Below, one piece after another: positions 9,372 through 20,746 of a stretch of 64,000 nucleotides of DNA. The first letter of the stretch is position 1. Each line of letters begins with the position of its first letter. The stretch covers positions 12,255,796 to 12,319,795 of the forward strand of contig JAAONU010000009.1 in the NCBI GenBank assembly GCA_012932295.1, written 5' to 3'. The translations under genes were made by a program, and so were the position numbers. The notes under the pieces are model-generated. The model was given only the letters and a program-made list of their open reading frames with translations. It had not been told where the DNA came from and made no database searches. This stretch comes from Cyclina sinensis. Its lineage: Eukaryota; Mollusca; Bivalvia; Venerida; Veneridae.

Positions 9372-11329
9372 TTATCCCCCCGCCAAAGGCGAAGGGGATA
9401 TTAGAAATGCCCTTCGTCCGTCCGGCGTCTGTGCGTCCGTCCGAAACAATTTTGTCCGGAGCATAACTCCAAAACAACTTGAGGGATTTTATTCAAACTT
9501 CATACACTGAGAGAGCACATTGGTAGGTAGTGCAGTGTGCATGTGCAATAACTCAACCTTGCTGTTTTTTAGAGTTATTCCGCTTTATCAGATTTACTTG
9601 ATAAATTTTGTCCAGAATAACTCCAAATCTTCTAGAGGGATTTTATTCAAACTTCATACACTGACAGAGCACATTGGTAGGTAGTGCAGTGTGCAAGTCC
9701 AATAACTCTACCTTGTCTATTTTTAGAGTTATTCCCCTTTATCAGAATTACTTGATAAATTTTGTCCGGAGCATAACTCCATAAACTACTTGAGGGATTT
9801 TTTTCAAGCTTCATACACTGACAGAGCACATTGGTAGGTAGTGCAGTGTGCAAGAACAATAACTCTACCTTGCCTATTTTTAGAGGAATTCCCCTTTATC
9901 AGAATTACTTGATAAATTTTTTCTGGAGCATAACTCCAAAATTACTTGAGGGATTTTATTCAAACTTCATACACTGACAGAGCACATTGGTAGGTAGTGC
10001 AGTGTGCAAGTCCAATAACTCTACCTTGCCTATTTTTAGAGTTATTCCCCTTTATCAGAATTACTTGATAAATTTTGTCTGGAGCATAACTCCAAAATTA
10101 CTTGAAGGATTTTATTCAAACTTCATACACTGACAGAGCACATTGGTAGGTAGTGCATTGTGCAAGAACAATAACTCTACCTTGCCTATTTTTAGAGGAA
10201 TTCCCCTTTATCAGAATTACATGATAAATTTTGTCCGGAGCATAACTCCAAAACTACTTGAGGGATTATATTCAAATTTCATACTCTGACAGAGCACATT
10301 GGTAGGTAGTGCAGTGTGCAAGTCCAATAACTCTACCTTGTCTATTTTTAGAGTTATTCCCCTTTATCAGAATTACTTGATAAATTTTGTCCGGAGCATA
10401 ACTCCAAAATTACTTGAGGGATTTTATTCAAACTTCATACACTGACAGAGCACATTGGTAGGTAGTGCAGTGTGCAAGTCCAATAACTCTACCTTGCCTA
10501 TTTTTAGAGTTATTCCCCTTTATCAGAATTACTTGATAAATTTTGTCTGGAGCATAACTCCAAAATTACTTGAGGGATTTTATTTAAACTTCATACACTG
10601 ACAGAGCACATTGGTAGGTAGTGCATTGTGCAAGAACAATAACTCTACCTTGCCTATTTTTAGAGGAATTCCCCTTTATCAGAATTACTTGATAAATTTT
10701 GTCCGGAGCATAACTCCAAAACTACTTGAGGGATTATATTCAAATTTCATACTCTGACAGAGCACATTGGTAGGAAGTGCAGTGTGCAAGTCCAATAACT
10801 CTACCTTGCCTATTTTTTAGAGTTATTCCCCTTAATCAGATTTACTTGTTTACATTTTAAAAATCCCAGCATATACATGTATATCTAATTCTTGAATTCT
10901 TGAACTTATTATCCCCCCGCCAAAGGCGGAGGGGATATTAGAAATGGTCTCTGTCTGTCCATGTGTGCGTCCATTCCAGTTTTGTCCGGAGCATTACTCA
11001 AAAAGTACTTGAGTGATTTTCTTCAAACTTCATATACTGAAAGAGCACATTTGGAGGAGGTGCAATGTGTAACATTAATAACTCTACCTTGCCTACTTTT
11101 AGAATTATTCCCCTTTATCAGATTTAATTGAAAAACTTTGTCCGAAGCACAACTCCAAATGTGCTTGAGCGATTTTCTTCAAACTTAATACACTGACATA
11201 GCACATTGGTAGGAAGTGCAGTTTGCAAGAACAATAACTCTACCTTGCCTATTTTTTGTGGGATTTTCTTCAAACATTATTACATTGAGTGTTTGAAAGT
11301 ACAACCATTAACCATTAACTGCTCTTGTT
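9372..11329 (+). mobile_element. CCCCCGCC-hairpin tandem-unit element, double left end
   Basis: The left terminus TATCCCCCCGCCAAAGGCG(A)AGGGGATATTAG forms a hairpin and is followed by CTTCGTCCGTCCGG. A second copy of the same terminus lies at 10911 (..CGCCAAAGGCGGAGGGGATA..), with its own short array. Only one right terminus is present (ACTGCTCTTGT, ending 11329). Both flanks join into the host phrase 'CTCTATT|TAAAATTGCTTC', meaning insertion between T and T with no duplication. A third, shorter member is at 25185-25799. There is no coding frame; the reading frame at 9647-9859 is a repeat shadow. Confidence 0.75.
9451..10850. repeat. 156-bp tandem array with 468-bp higher-order period
   Basis: 'TTTGTCCGGAGCATAACTCC' or a variant starts near 9451, 9607, 9761, 9917, 10073, 10229, 10385, 10541 and 10697. 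From 9761 on, the spacing is exactly 156 bp. Diagnostic variants (TCTGGAG, GCATTGTGCAAGAAC, GAGGAATTCCCC, then CTACTTGAGGGATTATATTC) appear in the same order from 10073 and from 10541. That shows a three-unit block of 468 bp that has itself been duplicated. The near identity implies recent expansion. Confidence 0.9.
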
Positions 11330-12365
11330 AAAATTGCTTCAATGGTTCCACACCATTGAACAAAACAAAATAAGCTAAAAATAGATTTTTGTCAATATTT
11401 TGCCTCAAATGACATCTCCTCACAAGCTGCTATCTCAAAATTGCCTCTGCCCCATGGGGCTTTAAACAACATCTCCTCTAAAACTGCTGGGCCAGATTGA
11501 TGGAAACTTTGCAAAGTTGTTCCATGCATGAAGCTCTACCAAAGTTATTCAAAGAATTCAATTCCATGCAACTCTAGTTGCTATGACAGCCAAAGGGAAA
11601 AAAATCTTCTTGTCTGAAACCACTTTGCTCAGAGCTCTGACATTTGGTGTAAAACATATTCTAGTAGACCTCTATCAAGATTGTTCAAATTATGCCCCTG
11701 GGATTATAATTGACACTAACCTGGGGATCATTTATTTTAAAACCTTGAAATATTTTCTCCTTAAACCACATGGTTTTGTGTCTGAATATTTTGTGTGCCA
11801 TTTTGTCTAGTAGACATGGTAGACCTGTAACAAGATTATGGTCCTGAAGTCAAAATTGGCTATGCCCTTGGAATAATGTTTTACACAGAGTTAAATAGGA
11901 AAAACTTTGAAAATCTTCTTTTCTGAAACCACATGGGCTAGAGCTGGGATATTTTGCATGGAACATCATTTAGTGACCCTTCACAAAAATTGTTCAAATA
12001 ATTCCCATGGTGTCATTAATTACCCCTCATAGGGGTCATTTGATTTTACATAGGCCTATAGAATGATAACTTTGACAATCTTCTTTTCTATAACCCCAAG
12101 GCTTAGAGCTGAGGCATTTTGTATTGAAGATCATCTAGAAGTCCTCTACAAAGATTGTTCAAATTATGCCCCAGGGTTCACTTAGTTGATAAAAACATAT
12201 ATTGGGACAAACTTAAAAAATCATTTCTTTTAAACCACATGGTCTGGAGTCTATATATTTTGTGTGTCACATAGTCTAGTACACCTGTACCAAGAATGTT
12301 CAGATTAAACCCCTTGAGATTTAGATTTCAACAATAAAATCATCTGAACATAGCTTGATTCCTTC

Positions 12366-13987
12366 ATTATACCCCCACCACAGAATGTTGGGGGGCTATA
12401 ATGGATTCGCTTTGTCGCGTCCGTCCGTCGGTCGGTCTGTCCGTCTCCATTATCGTGTCCGCTCTATAAATCCTATACCAACTGAAGGATTTTCTTCAAA
12501 CTTGGCTGAAATGTTCACCTCAACAAGGGGATGTGCAGAACCCATGTTGCCCTTTTGCCGGCTTAAGGTCAAGGTCACACTTGAAGGTCAAAAATGGACT
12601 TAGAAAATATTCTTAAATTTTAACATGCATTTGAATATTTCTGAAACTAGAAAACGTATTTGCTTGAAACTTAAAATATGTATGAAGTGTCACAATTAGG
12701 ATATGCAGGTCAAGTTTCATAACTCTGTATTGCATTTTGACAAAGTTATGTCCCTTTTTAAGTCTTCAAATTTACATACAATCAAATATTAGACAATATG
12801 TCGTGTCTGCTCTATAAGTCCTTTACTAATGGAAGAATTTTCTTCAAACTTTACTCAAATGTTCAACTCAACAAGGTTATGTGCAGAACCCATGTTACCT
12901 TTGTGCCGGCTTAAGGTCAAGGTCACACTTGAAGGTCAAAATTGACTTAGAAAATGTTCTTAAATTTTAACATGTACTTGAATATTTCTGAAACTAGCAC
13001 AGGTATTTGCTTGAAACTTAAAAGATATATGAGGTATCACAAGTAAGATATGCAGGTCAAGTTTCATAACTCTGTATTGCATTTTGACAAAGTTATGCCC
13101 CTTTTTAAGTCTTTTAATTTACTTACAATCAATACTAGACAATACGTTGTGTCCGCTCTATAAATTCTATACTAATGGAAGGATTTTCTTCAAACTTGAC
13201 TCAAATGTTCACCCCAACTGGGCAATGTGCAGAACCCATCTTAGCCTTGTGCCAGATTAAGGTCAAGGCCATACTTGAAGGTCAAAAATTGACTTAGAAA
13301 ATGTTCTGAAATTTTAACATGTACTTGAATATTTCTAAAACTAGAACAGATAACCATTTGAAACTTCAAATATATAATGAAGTGTCGCAAGTAAGATATG
13401 CAGGTCAAGTTTCATAACTAAAAAAAGTTGGGGGGATAACTTTATATTGTATTTTGACAAAGTTAAGTCCATTTTTATGTCTTTAAATTTATTTACTATA
13501 ATATTTCTTAAACCAGAACAGATATTTACTTGAAACTTAAAATTTATATGAATGGTTACAAGCAATCTCAGATGATGAAAATTCTACAATTCCATTGAAT
13601 TATGACACAAGTTATGCCCCTTTTAGGCTTAGAAAATGTTCTGATATAACCATTAATACTTACATGTAAATGTTTCTGAAACTAGAACAGATATTCACGA
13701 AAATGAAAGGTTATTTGTTACTGTTTCGAACATGATTTGACAATATATATTTATACTATTACCTGTACAATTTGTTTGTTTTTTTCACCAGAGATAATTT
13801 CTTTTTATGTATATGTAGTTGTGCCACTAAAGTTATTCCCTTAACCACCTTTCCATGTCGTCTTCTGTCAAGGACATTGGTGGGGGTATGAATCGCATTC
13901 AGCGATAGTTCTAGTTGTACTTGCTGTTTCAATTTGTACTCAGAAGTACGCATAGGAGCAATAAAAGGCCATTATGGCCGCCTTGTT
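12366..13987 (+). mobile_element. TATACCCCC-hairpin tandem-unit element, ~347-bp units
   Basis: The left end is a hairpin around TATACCCCCACCACAgaa/TGTTGGGGGGCTATAATGG, then CGCGTCCGTCCGTCGGTCGG. Three units of ~347 bp follow, starting at GTGTCCGCTCTATAAAT-like sequence (12455, 12803 and 13149). Each holds 'GGTCAAGGTCACACTTGAAGG' or a variant, 'GATATGCAGGTCAAGTTTC' and 'TTTTGACAAAGTTATG'. A fourth, shorter and decayed unit runs on to ~13720. The right end is AAAAGGCCATTATGGCCGCC then TTGT at 13987, which has the same stem-then-CTTGT design as the element ending at 8677. The flanks are consistent with insertion between T and T. No gene. Confidence 0.7.
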
Positions 13988-14120
13988 TTTTCAAAAGCCT
14001 CTAGTCTTTACAAAGCATGTCTTCATAGTGACTTTTATAAATTCTATTTTAACATCTCACATATTTGTTCCTAGTTCACCTAGCGTTTTTATTATAGCTA
14101 CTCCTTTATTTGTTCCTAAC

Positions 14121-14960
14121 TCACACTTTAAAAATTAGGGCAAGTCTCCTGTCTTTCCTAGCCGCAAATATGTCCACAACACAGTCTGCATCAAGTTTTT
14201 TTTCCTGATATATATTTAAAGGCTGAGACCCGACAACCTCTCCATCAACATTGTTGGTGTAGAAAAATTTCTCTGCAATTTCCGAATATTTGGATGCAAG
14301 GCTTCACTTGTCATTTTCAACGCATCTGCTATGTTATCTGGCATTGTGCAGCGAGTGTTGGGTCAGTCCACCACGTGCGCCACAATACACATTCACGCAA
14401 GAACGTATCTTTATCTGCATCCAGACAGCTTCGAAGACCGCTGTAAATTTCTCGGCATTGTACCTCTGGAAGGTTGGATTCAGCAACCTGTTTGAATAAT
14501 AGCTACTTTACATATTAGAGATGAGTTTCTGTAAGGAAATTTGTAGTGAGCATAAAACAATGTTTTTCGATCATCGTTAACATTTGAGATATATTAGGAC
14601 TGAAATGAGTATCGTCAAAATTTGAGAAAAAACAACAGCAAAGTTATCAAAATGCATTTATTTACCTGACTTGGGATCAGCCATTGGGCATTATATCTAG
14701 GATTGGCCTGTAGAAGGTGATCCTCAGGCTCGGTAACCAGGTGGTCCATGTAGGGGTAATACTTGTTTATCTGCCAAAACTGTGATTGAGTGCCACCTGG
14801 AGCATTTGGTTGGTTTCTCTGACAACCGGCGTTTCTTGGAACGGATAGCTCCACCCCTACTTACACAGCAAGATCTACTGCTTTCTAGTACAATGTCTAG
14901 CTCCCACACGGTGGCGTCTCGTCTTTCGTTCTGCATAAGTATTTCAATAATCACTCATAT
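14121..14960 (-). pseudogene. hAT transposase relic (DUF4371/52-kDa-repressor-like type), two segments with a candidate intron
   Basis: The first segment (14960 to 14666) contains NERRDATVWE and then, after a frameshift, QFWQINKYYPYMDHLV and LLQANPRYNAQWLIPSQ. It ends at a possible donor, CAG|GTAAAT. The second segment (14487 to 14121) starts after TTCAAACAG and reads VAESNLPEV..., ECVLWRTWW, then in another frame PDNIADALKMTSEALHPNIR, ERLSGLSL and NIYQEKKLDADCVVDIFAAR, ending at a stop. The order matches the hAT core ('YyPyxDHLixEL', 'LxPS', 'ExxLWrxxW', 'xPNI', 'eRLsGLaLlNIhr...vdxvxdxFa..k.RRL'). Several frameshifts are present. The stretch between HPNIR and ERLSG (the LP.stasxERsFStLrrlK part) is mostly gone, so the protein is dead. 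The intron is inferred from the gap in homology and GT/AG edges. Confidence 0.75.
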
Positions 14961-14974
14961 AGAAGTGTCATAAA

Positions 14975-16860
14975 ACTGTCTTTTTATTTACTTGATAAGA
15001 AAACAATATCCTAGCACATCTTGTCTTTCTCTCATAACATACCATTTTCCCTATTTAAGCTAAGATTAGATATATTTCAGAATCCTTATCAAACTTTCAT
15101 ATCTACAGACGTATGATATGGAATGAGAGATTTAATTTTACAAGTTTGATTGATTTAGAAAAGAATCAGTGAAATGACTTATATCTTTACAACACAACAA
15201 AACTGTGTTTAAAACTATACAATGTAAAGAAAACATACTTCTTCATTAATTTCTTACATATTTTACCTTAAAATATTTTTCTCTAAAAAGAAAAAGAAAT
15301 TTAATACCATTCAGATCATGATTTATATTTCTATTCAGCTGCAAAATGAAAGAAGAAATGAACCCATAATGCTTTAATTAAAGCCAGTACATTGAACAGA
15401 AAGTCCGTACCACGTGACTAACTTTACACGAAAAATAAACAACTTCTAATAAGTGTTCACAACAAAAATTAATCAATCACTTATATATAGTTTTGGTGTA
15501 TTCTTTACAATTTACAATAAAAATTTATTTATGAATAAACAGTTTTTGTTTGAATGGATCACAAAAATATGTCAATTGCTTTAATACCTACATTTCTAGT
15601 AGTACTTAGAATATAGATCAGCACATGGGTTTAAAATACAGACTTGCCTGCAAAACAGTCTGCCTGCCATCATGACCCTCTTTTTTTACACTTTCTTAAA
15701 ATTTATACGCCCGGGCGTATTGGCGTATCGGCAGATTCGCCACTGGATCATCTATCTCTGCCCATAGTTTGTATGTCATGAGTGTCATGAGCATCATCAG
15801 ACATTTCTATCATCATTTCTATAATCTGAAGTTGATTTTCACAGAAATGTCACCTAAATTGCCCTTGTTTAAAGTTATATTTACTTAAGTTGTCTAAAAT
15901 GGTTGTAAATCAAAATATACCTTACAGTGTAGTTGCAAATATAGTTTATGATTGGCTTAGTCAATATTTATCAAGTAGTAGAACTCGTTCTCAATGAATA
16001 TAGTAAAGTAAAACAATTGTTTATGTTTATGACTGCATCTTTTATATGGCTGTATAATGATTCCATGCATTATCGTGGCTCATGATGACAGCAGTAGAAA
16101 AACTTTGTAGATCCTCAGTTTCCCCAAAATCTGTTAGCTATACATTAAGTAATTCTGGCTATTAGTATTTTGCGAAACGGAACGGAACGTAACAAGTTGT
16201 GGGGTACCAAACAGGTAATGCCAGATTCTTTATTTTTGCTTTTTGGAAATTCTGTAAAAATGTATCTGAGATGTTTGAAATTATTCCCTTGAGGCGTTTC
16301 ATCCAGGGTTTCCATACTTACCTTAATAAGATAAATTGAATTTATCCTCTTTAAATAAAGTTAACACAGTTCCAGCATATTTTACAAGAATTATACTTTT
16401 CCTTAACTTTTTGTTAGTATCTGGATGACGGAAAATAGGCAGGTATTCTTCCTGGGGCTGTGTTGGAAACTTTGAAATATGCCAAAACGCCGGAGGTGTG
16501 ATATAAACAAGAATTTCATTGAGCTGTCTCCAGTGTTATTTTTGTAAAGGTGCCAAAAATGGGAGCGAGTTACAAGTTTATCCTTGGTACTGGCTGAAGC
16601 CATCATGACTGAGCATGAATTTCATATGAAAATGATCTAGTTATTTATGTTTCCTATTCAAATCACGTGCTGAGTGATTTTAGGATAACTTTGTTAGCTG
16701 TATTTAAGATCTAAAGTCACAGAGATATTATACATACCCCTGTATATGTAACAGGTAATTATAGTTAGGAATTGCTTATTTTCTACCATATAATTGGACT
16801 TAATTTCTATACTTTTGCATTAAGGTGTGTTATATATTTATTTCCCTATACATAAATTTT
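14975..16860. other. Gene-free AT-rich stretch
   Basis: No convincing exon or repeat boundary. The 67-residue minus frame at 16403-16606 matches nothing known and has no splice context I trust. A 16-bp palindrome is listed separately. Confidence 0.45.
15705..15720. other. Perfect 16-bp GC-rich palindrome
   Basis: ATACGCCCGGGCGTAT reads the same on both strands and is followed at once by another GGCGTATCGG half-site. It is unusually GC-rich for its surroundings. Its function is unknown. Confidence 0.7.
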
Positions 16861-18480
16861 AGCTCACCTCTGCACGAAGTGCTCAAGGGTGAGCTTTTGT
16901 GATCATTGATTGTCCGTCGGCGTGCATCATGCGTTACCAACTATTTGACTTAAACGATTTCTCCTCCTATACCGCTAAGCAAACTTTCATGAAACATGCC
17001 TGGGATATTCCTCGCATGGATTTCTACCGAAGTTGTTAAATTCCAAGCAGAACTCCAGTTGCTATGGCAACAAAAAGGAAACACTTTTATTTGTTTAAAT
17101 TAAAAAGTCTTCTTTTCAAAAAGCACAAAGCCCTGAGAAGTAGCAGTTTCTAACGGACCTCTACCAAGTTTGTCCAAATTATGTCCTTGGGGTCAAAATT
17201 GCCCCTACCCAAGGGGTCACATGTTTTGTAAAGAAATATATAGAAAAAACATTAAAACTCTTCTTCTGTGAAACGTAGACCTTTACCAAATTTGTTCAAA
17301 TTATGCCCTTGGAGTCAGAATTGCCCTGGGGGTCGTATTTGTGTAAAATATGGAGTTTTCGAAGAAAAAATATTTTCAGAAACTATAAACATTAGACATG
17401 TGATATGTAGCAATGTCTAGTGAACCTCTGCCAAGTTTGGTCAAATTATATCTGGCCCCTTCCAAGCTACAATATAATTTTACAAAGGCTTATGTAGGGA
17501 AAAGTCTTCTTGTCTGAAACAACTAATAATGCCTTGTGGTTTGATATTTGGCATACAGGTTTACCAAGAGGTCTTTTACAAAGATTGTTCAAAGTATGCC
17601 TCTGGCATCATTTATGGTCCCGTCCCATGGGTCACTTGATTTAATTAAGGCATATATATAGGGAAAACTTTAAAAATCTTCTTATGTGACATTTCAAGGC
17701 CTATGGCTTATATATTTTGCATGGAGCATCATCTAGAGGTCCTCTACCAAGATTCTTCAAATTACCCTCAAAATTGGTCAAAATTGACACCGCCCCAGGG
17801 GTCACTCGATTTTTTTAAAGACTTGCATAGGAAAAAACTTTAAAAATCTTCTTGTAAGAAACCAGAAGGTCTAGAGTTGAGATATTTAGTGTAACCTAGT
17901 GGACCTGTTTAAGTGTATTCAAATCTTGGCCCTGGGGTCAAAACTGGCCCTGCCCCTAGTGTCACCAAGGCTAAAAATAGACTTCTCAACTTTTTATTAT
18001 AGAGCCTTTATTTATGGACAGATATCTTAGGTATTTTGGGATACATGTATATACCTTGCATGAGCCTCTGCAATTCACTGGGGTCAAGGTCAAGGTCACT
18101 GAGGATAAAATAGATTTTTTGTCCTTTTGCCCAAAGAACCTCCATTTATTGACTGATATCTTAAATATTTGGTTTGCAGGACACTTGCCAGGACCTCTAC
18201 CCTGAGGACGGGTTTGAGATCACTGGTTTCAAGGTCAAGCAAGGTCACCATGGCTAAAAGTAGATTTTTCTACCTGTCATAGAGCCTTATTTATTGTCTA
18301 ATATTTTAGATATTTTGTATATAGACACCTTGCACGAACCTCTACCATTTACTTGGGCCAAGATCACCGAGGATAAACTTTTTTTCTACTTTACCTTATA
18401 AAGCTTTCATTTATTGACCAAAAACGTAGATATTTGGAATAAAGGTTCCTTGCATGGACCTCTACAATTAGTAATGTTAG
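16861..18480 (+). mobile_element. Tandem-unit element, AGCTCACC hairpin family
   Basis: The left end is AGCTCACCTCTGCACgaaGTGCTCAAGGGTGAGCT, a hairpin, followed by TTTGTGATCATTGATTGTCC. Units containing 'AAATTATGCCCTTGGGGTC', 'CCCCTACCCAAGGGGTCAC' and 'AACTTTAAAAATCTTCTT' run to about 17980. These are the same kind as 11460-12340. From ~18000 to 18480 a shorter ~140-bp unit takes over ('TTTATTGACTGATATCTTA', 'CTTGCATGAGCCTCT', 'GGTCAAGGTCACTGAGG'). No CTCTTGT right end was found. The frame at 18014-18205 is a repeat shadow. Confidence 0.65.
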
Positions 18481-18800
18481 TGGAAGAGCGGGGGGGGGGG
18501 GAGGGGTTCACGACCCCTAGGTTACCAGCTCAGCTTCCTTGAAGATCCAATTGTCTAAAAACTTCAATATTGGCCATAACCTCCTTATTAGAAAGTCGAT
18601 TTACTTCATACTTTGACACAACACCCTTGTGGACAAGACCTTCGCACTGCCCTATATTTATTTGACCTTGACCCTTGAATGACTGGTCCTCAGCCTAGAG
18701 ACAAAGCACCACTTTGAGGGCATTGTCATCTTACTGTGACAGTTCTTATTATAACAGGTTTTATTTTTGTTCCTATGATGTACTTAATGTCTATAAACAA
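18481..18800. repeat. Poly-G tract and decayed GACCTTGAC repeat remnant
   Basis: A run of about 11 G at 18490-18502 is followed by GAGGGG and the near-palindrome GGGGTTCACGACCCC. Then comes a single unit with 'TTGACCTTGACCCTTGAAT', the reverse orientation of the GGTCAAGGTCA motif elsewhere. Confidence 0.5.
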
Positions 18801-20214
18801 TAATGATAGTATGTATATATTTATGCTCTTCAGTATTGAGGAATGAAATCTGTCTATCTACCTACCTACTACCTACCTGTTGAAACGTCTTCTGCTTATA
18901 TACTATATTTAGTAAGAATGTAATATGTATACATCACGAAGCCACGGAGCATACATTCTGTCTGAAGTAATATTTTGTTAACAGATGGGGTAGGTTAGAA
19001 AGAATGTCACCTCAAAAAGAGGTACATCATTCAACATAAAGCGATGAATCGCTGCAACACGACGGAAGATAAGAGATTAAAAATTTATTACTCTGACTAG
19101 TACAGAAACATAGAGAGAACAAAGAGAGAACCATGTAAACTTGTCCTTTACATTCTGTCGAATTTAATATATTTTATGATCAAATCATAATGTCAGCTTT
19201 GATGTTACATATAGTTCTTGGTTATGTTCCAGACAGTTTATTTTCTTTGAATGGCGTTAATGTGAGGGAGAGTTATATAAGAATAATAATTATTGGACGT
19301 TATATTGTTGAAAACGCTACACAGGTCAATAGACACCTTCCTAGAGCATTTTTTATAGAGGGATATGACAAACACAGACAATAAAAGAGACAACGTAATT
19401 ATCTGGTTTCAGGAAAATGTAAAGCTATTTAGTTCAGTTTATTTATGAAACTTGCGAATGAAATAATACCACGCTCAGCTTACAATACATTTAGAAATCC
19501 CAAAAGCGTTACTAGACTGCAGGCAATCTGGCAATCTTTGACGAAAGTCATAAATACTTTGCCACTTATAAAACTAAAGTGAAAAAGTCTTAATACAACC
19601 AACTCAAATTTTACAATCTAATTATATAATTTTGGGGAAAAATACGAATACAGACGTATTAGGCACATTCATAAGCTAAAATGTTTAGAAAGTAGGCTAA
19701 TGGCTTGACAGCTGCAGTTTTTCTTTGTCACATTTAAATGAACGTTTCGCTCAATAATTAAGAAAAGAGAGCCGTAACACTGACAGCTCGTGATCCGGTT
19801 AGGTAATCACTGTAACAAAAATAGAATCCAGTTCGGTTTCAGTTCTGCTATAGGAAGACTGGCACTTAACCTACATATATCACTACCCGTCGATATACTA
19901 ATTTCAGTTCCTACAAGTCACAGTTATACTTTCGTCATTGTTTCAGGTTTTTATATAATTTTGTAATAACTTACCATAATTTTGAAGAAAAAAAAAGATC
20001 TTTTTGTCTTTAATATGGATGGAAAAAGCCAGGACGACGTTAATGACAGTGAGATATAATAAGTGAATCCATTCCGTTTAATATTCTTTGAGTGCAATTA
20101 CAAGGGGATACAGATTGTTCCGGACTTTGGTAGAAATAAGCAGTAAATGCATTAAAACCCCGTTAAAACCTTCATTTTATGCAATGATTTGTTTATGTTC
20201 AAATCAAAGTAAAC
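18801..20214. other. Gene-free stretch
   Basis: It contains a short CTACCTAC microsatellite (about 18858-18880) and otherwise no repeat I recognise. The 64-residue frame at 19190-19384 has no known motif, signal peptide or splice context. Confidence 0.4.
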
Positions 20215-20490
20215 TTGAACAGCTTGCCGGTCTATATTTATCGTAGGTACCAGTTGTCTGTAAGACAGGCGCCCAATGAAGAGATGAGTAATTCTAGGTA
20301 GTAGGGGATAGCTAGTGGAACATAAAAAAACACTACTGGTTCTTTTCAATACTAAGTGTATAGCACCAACACATTAGGCCTCGGTTTAATGTCTCATCTG
20401 AATGACAGTTGTGTTATTGATATAGCGGGGATCGAACACACGATCCCTGGATTGCAAGTCCCATGCTTTACCACTGGACCACTTTCTCAT
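20215..20490 (-). mobile_element. tRNA-derived SINE with intact pol III boxes
   Basis: On the minus strand, the A-box-like GTGGTCCAGTGGTAAAGC (20482-20465) is followed by the B box GTGTTCGATCC (20439-20429). Together they make a good internal pol III promoter. The central motif CAGATGAGACATTAAACCGA and the tail 'CAACTGGTACCTACGATAAA' are shared with the SINE at 1121-1367. The anticodon region is not conserved enough to name the parent tRNA. The frame at 20152-20349 is a shadow. Confidence 0.8.
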
Positions 20491-20746
20491 ACTAACTATT
20501 TGATCTCTATACCCCATTAGCCTAGATTCTCACTTTAAAGTGACGTATTATGGAATGGCGCACGTAGTATCTGTCCGTCCAATGTCAATTTTGTTTTGTT
20601 CGAATACTTCGTCTTCAGTTTTCTTCCGATTGATACCAAACTTGCTACATTATCTACATGTATCTGCATGACACTTTAGGAGCGATGACTCCTGCATTTT
20701 AATAAATTTTGTGTAAAGTTTTAAAGTTCCAACAACAAGTTTAATA
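20491..20746. other. Spacer between SINE and mariner relic
   Basis: It includes 'TCTGTCCGTCCAATGTCAA' and 'TTGATACCAAACTTGCTACA', which look like a fragment of a GTCCGTC-type repeat. No gene. Confidence 0.4.

Larger units (their letters stand above)
6676..12355 (+). mobile_element. Long tandem-unit repeat element (host), split by two insertions
   Basis: It opens with an imperfect hairpin, GAGTTCACCTGagcaaatgcaCAGGGTGAG, then 'TTATTGTGACCACCCTGTGTCC'. Host segments are 6676-7120, 8677-9371 and 11330-12355. Shared phrases such as 'GATATTGCCCTTTTCTAAA' and 'ACATCTCCTAAACGGC' recur at ~230-250 bp. The later part (11460-12340) moves into 'CAAATTATGCCCCTGGG' units like those at 16.9-18.4 kb. Segments on either side of each insertion join up mid-phrase. 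No right terminus is visible; it may be lost beside the next element at 12366. Small frames here (6857-7183, 8965-9310, 11583-11810) are repeat shadows. Confidence 0.7.
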
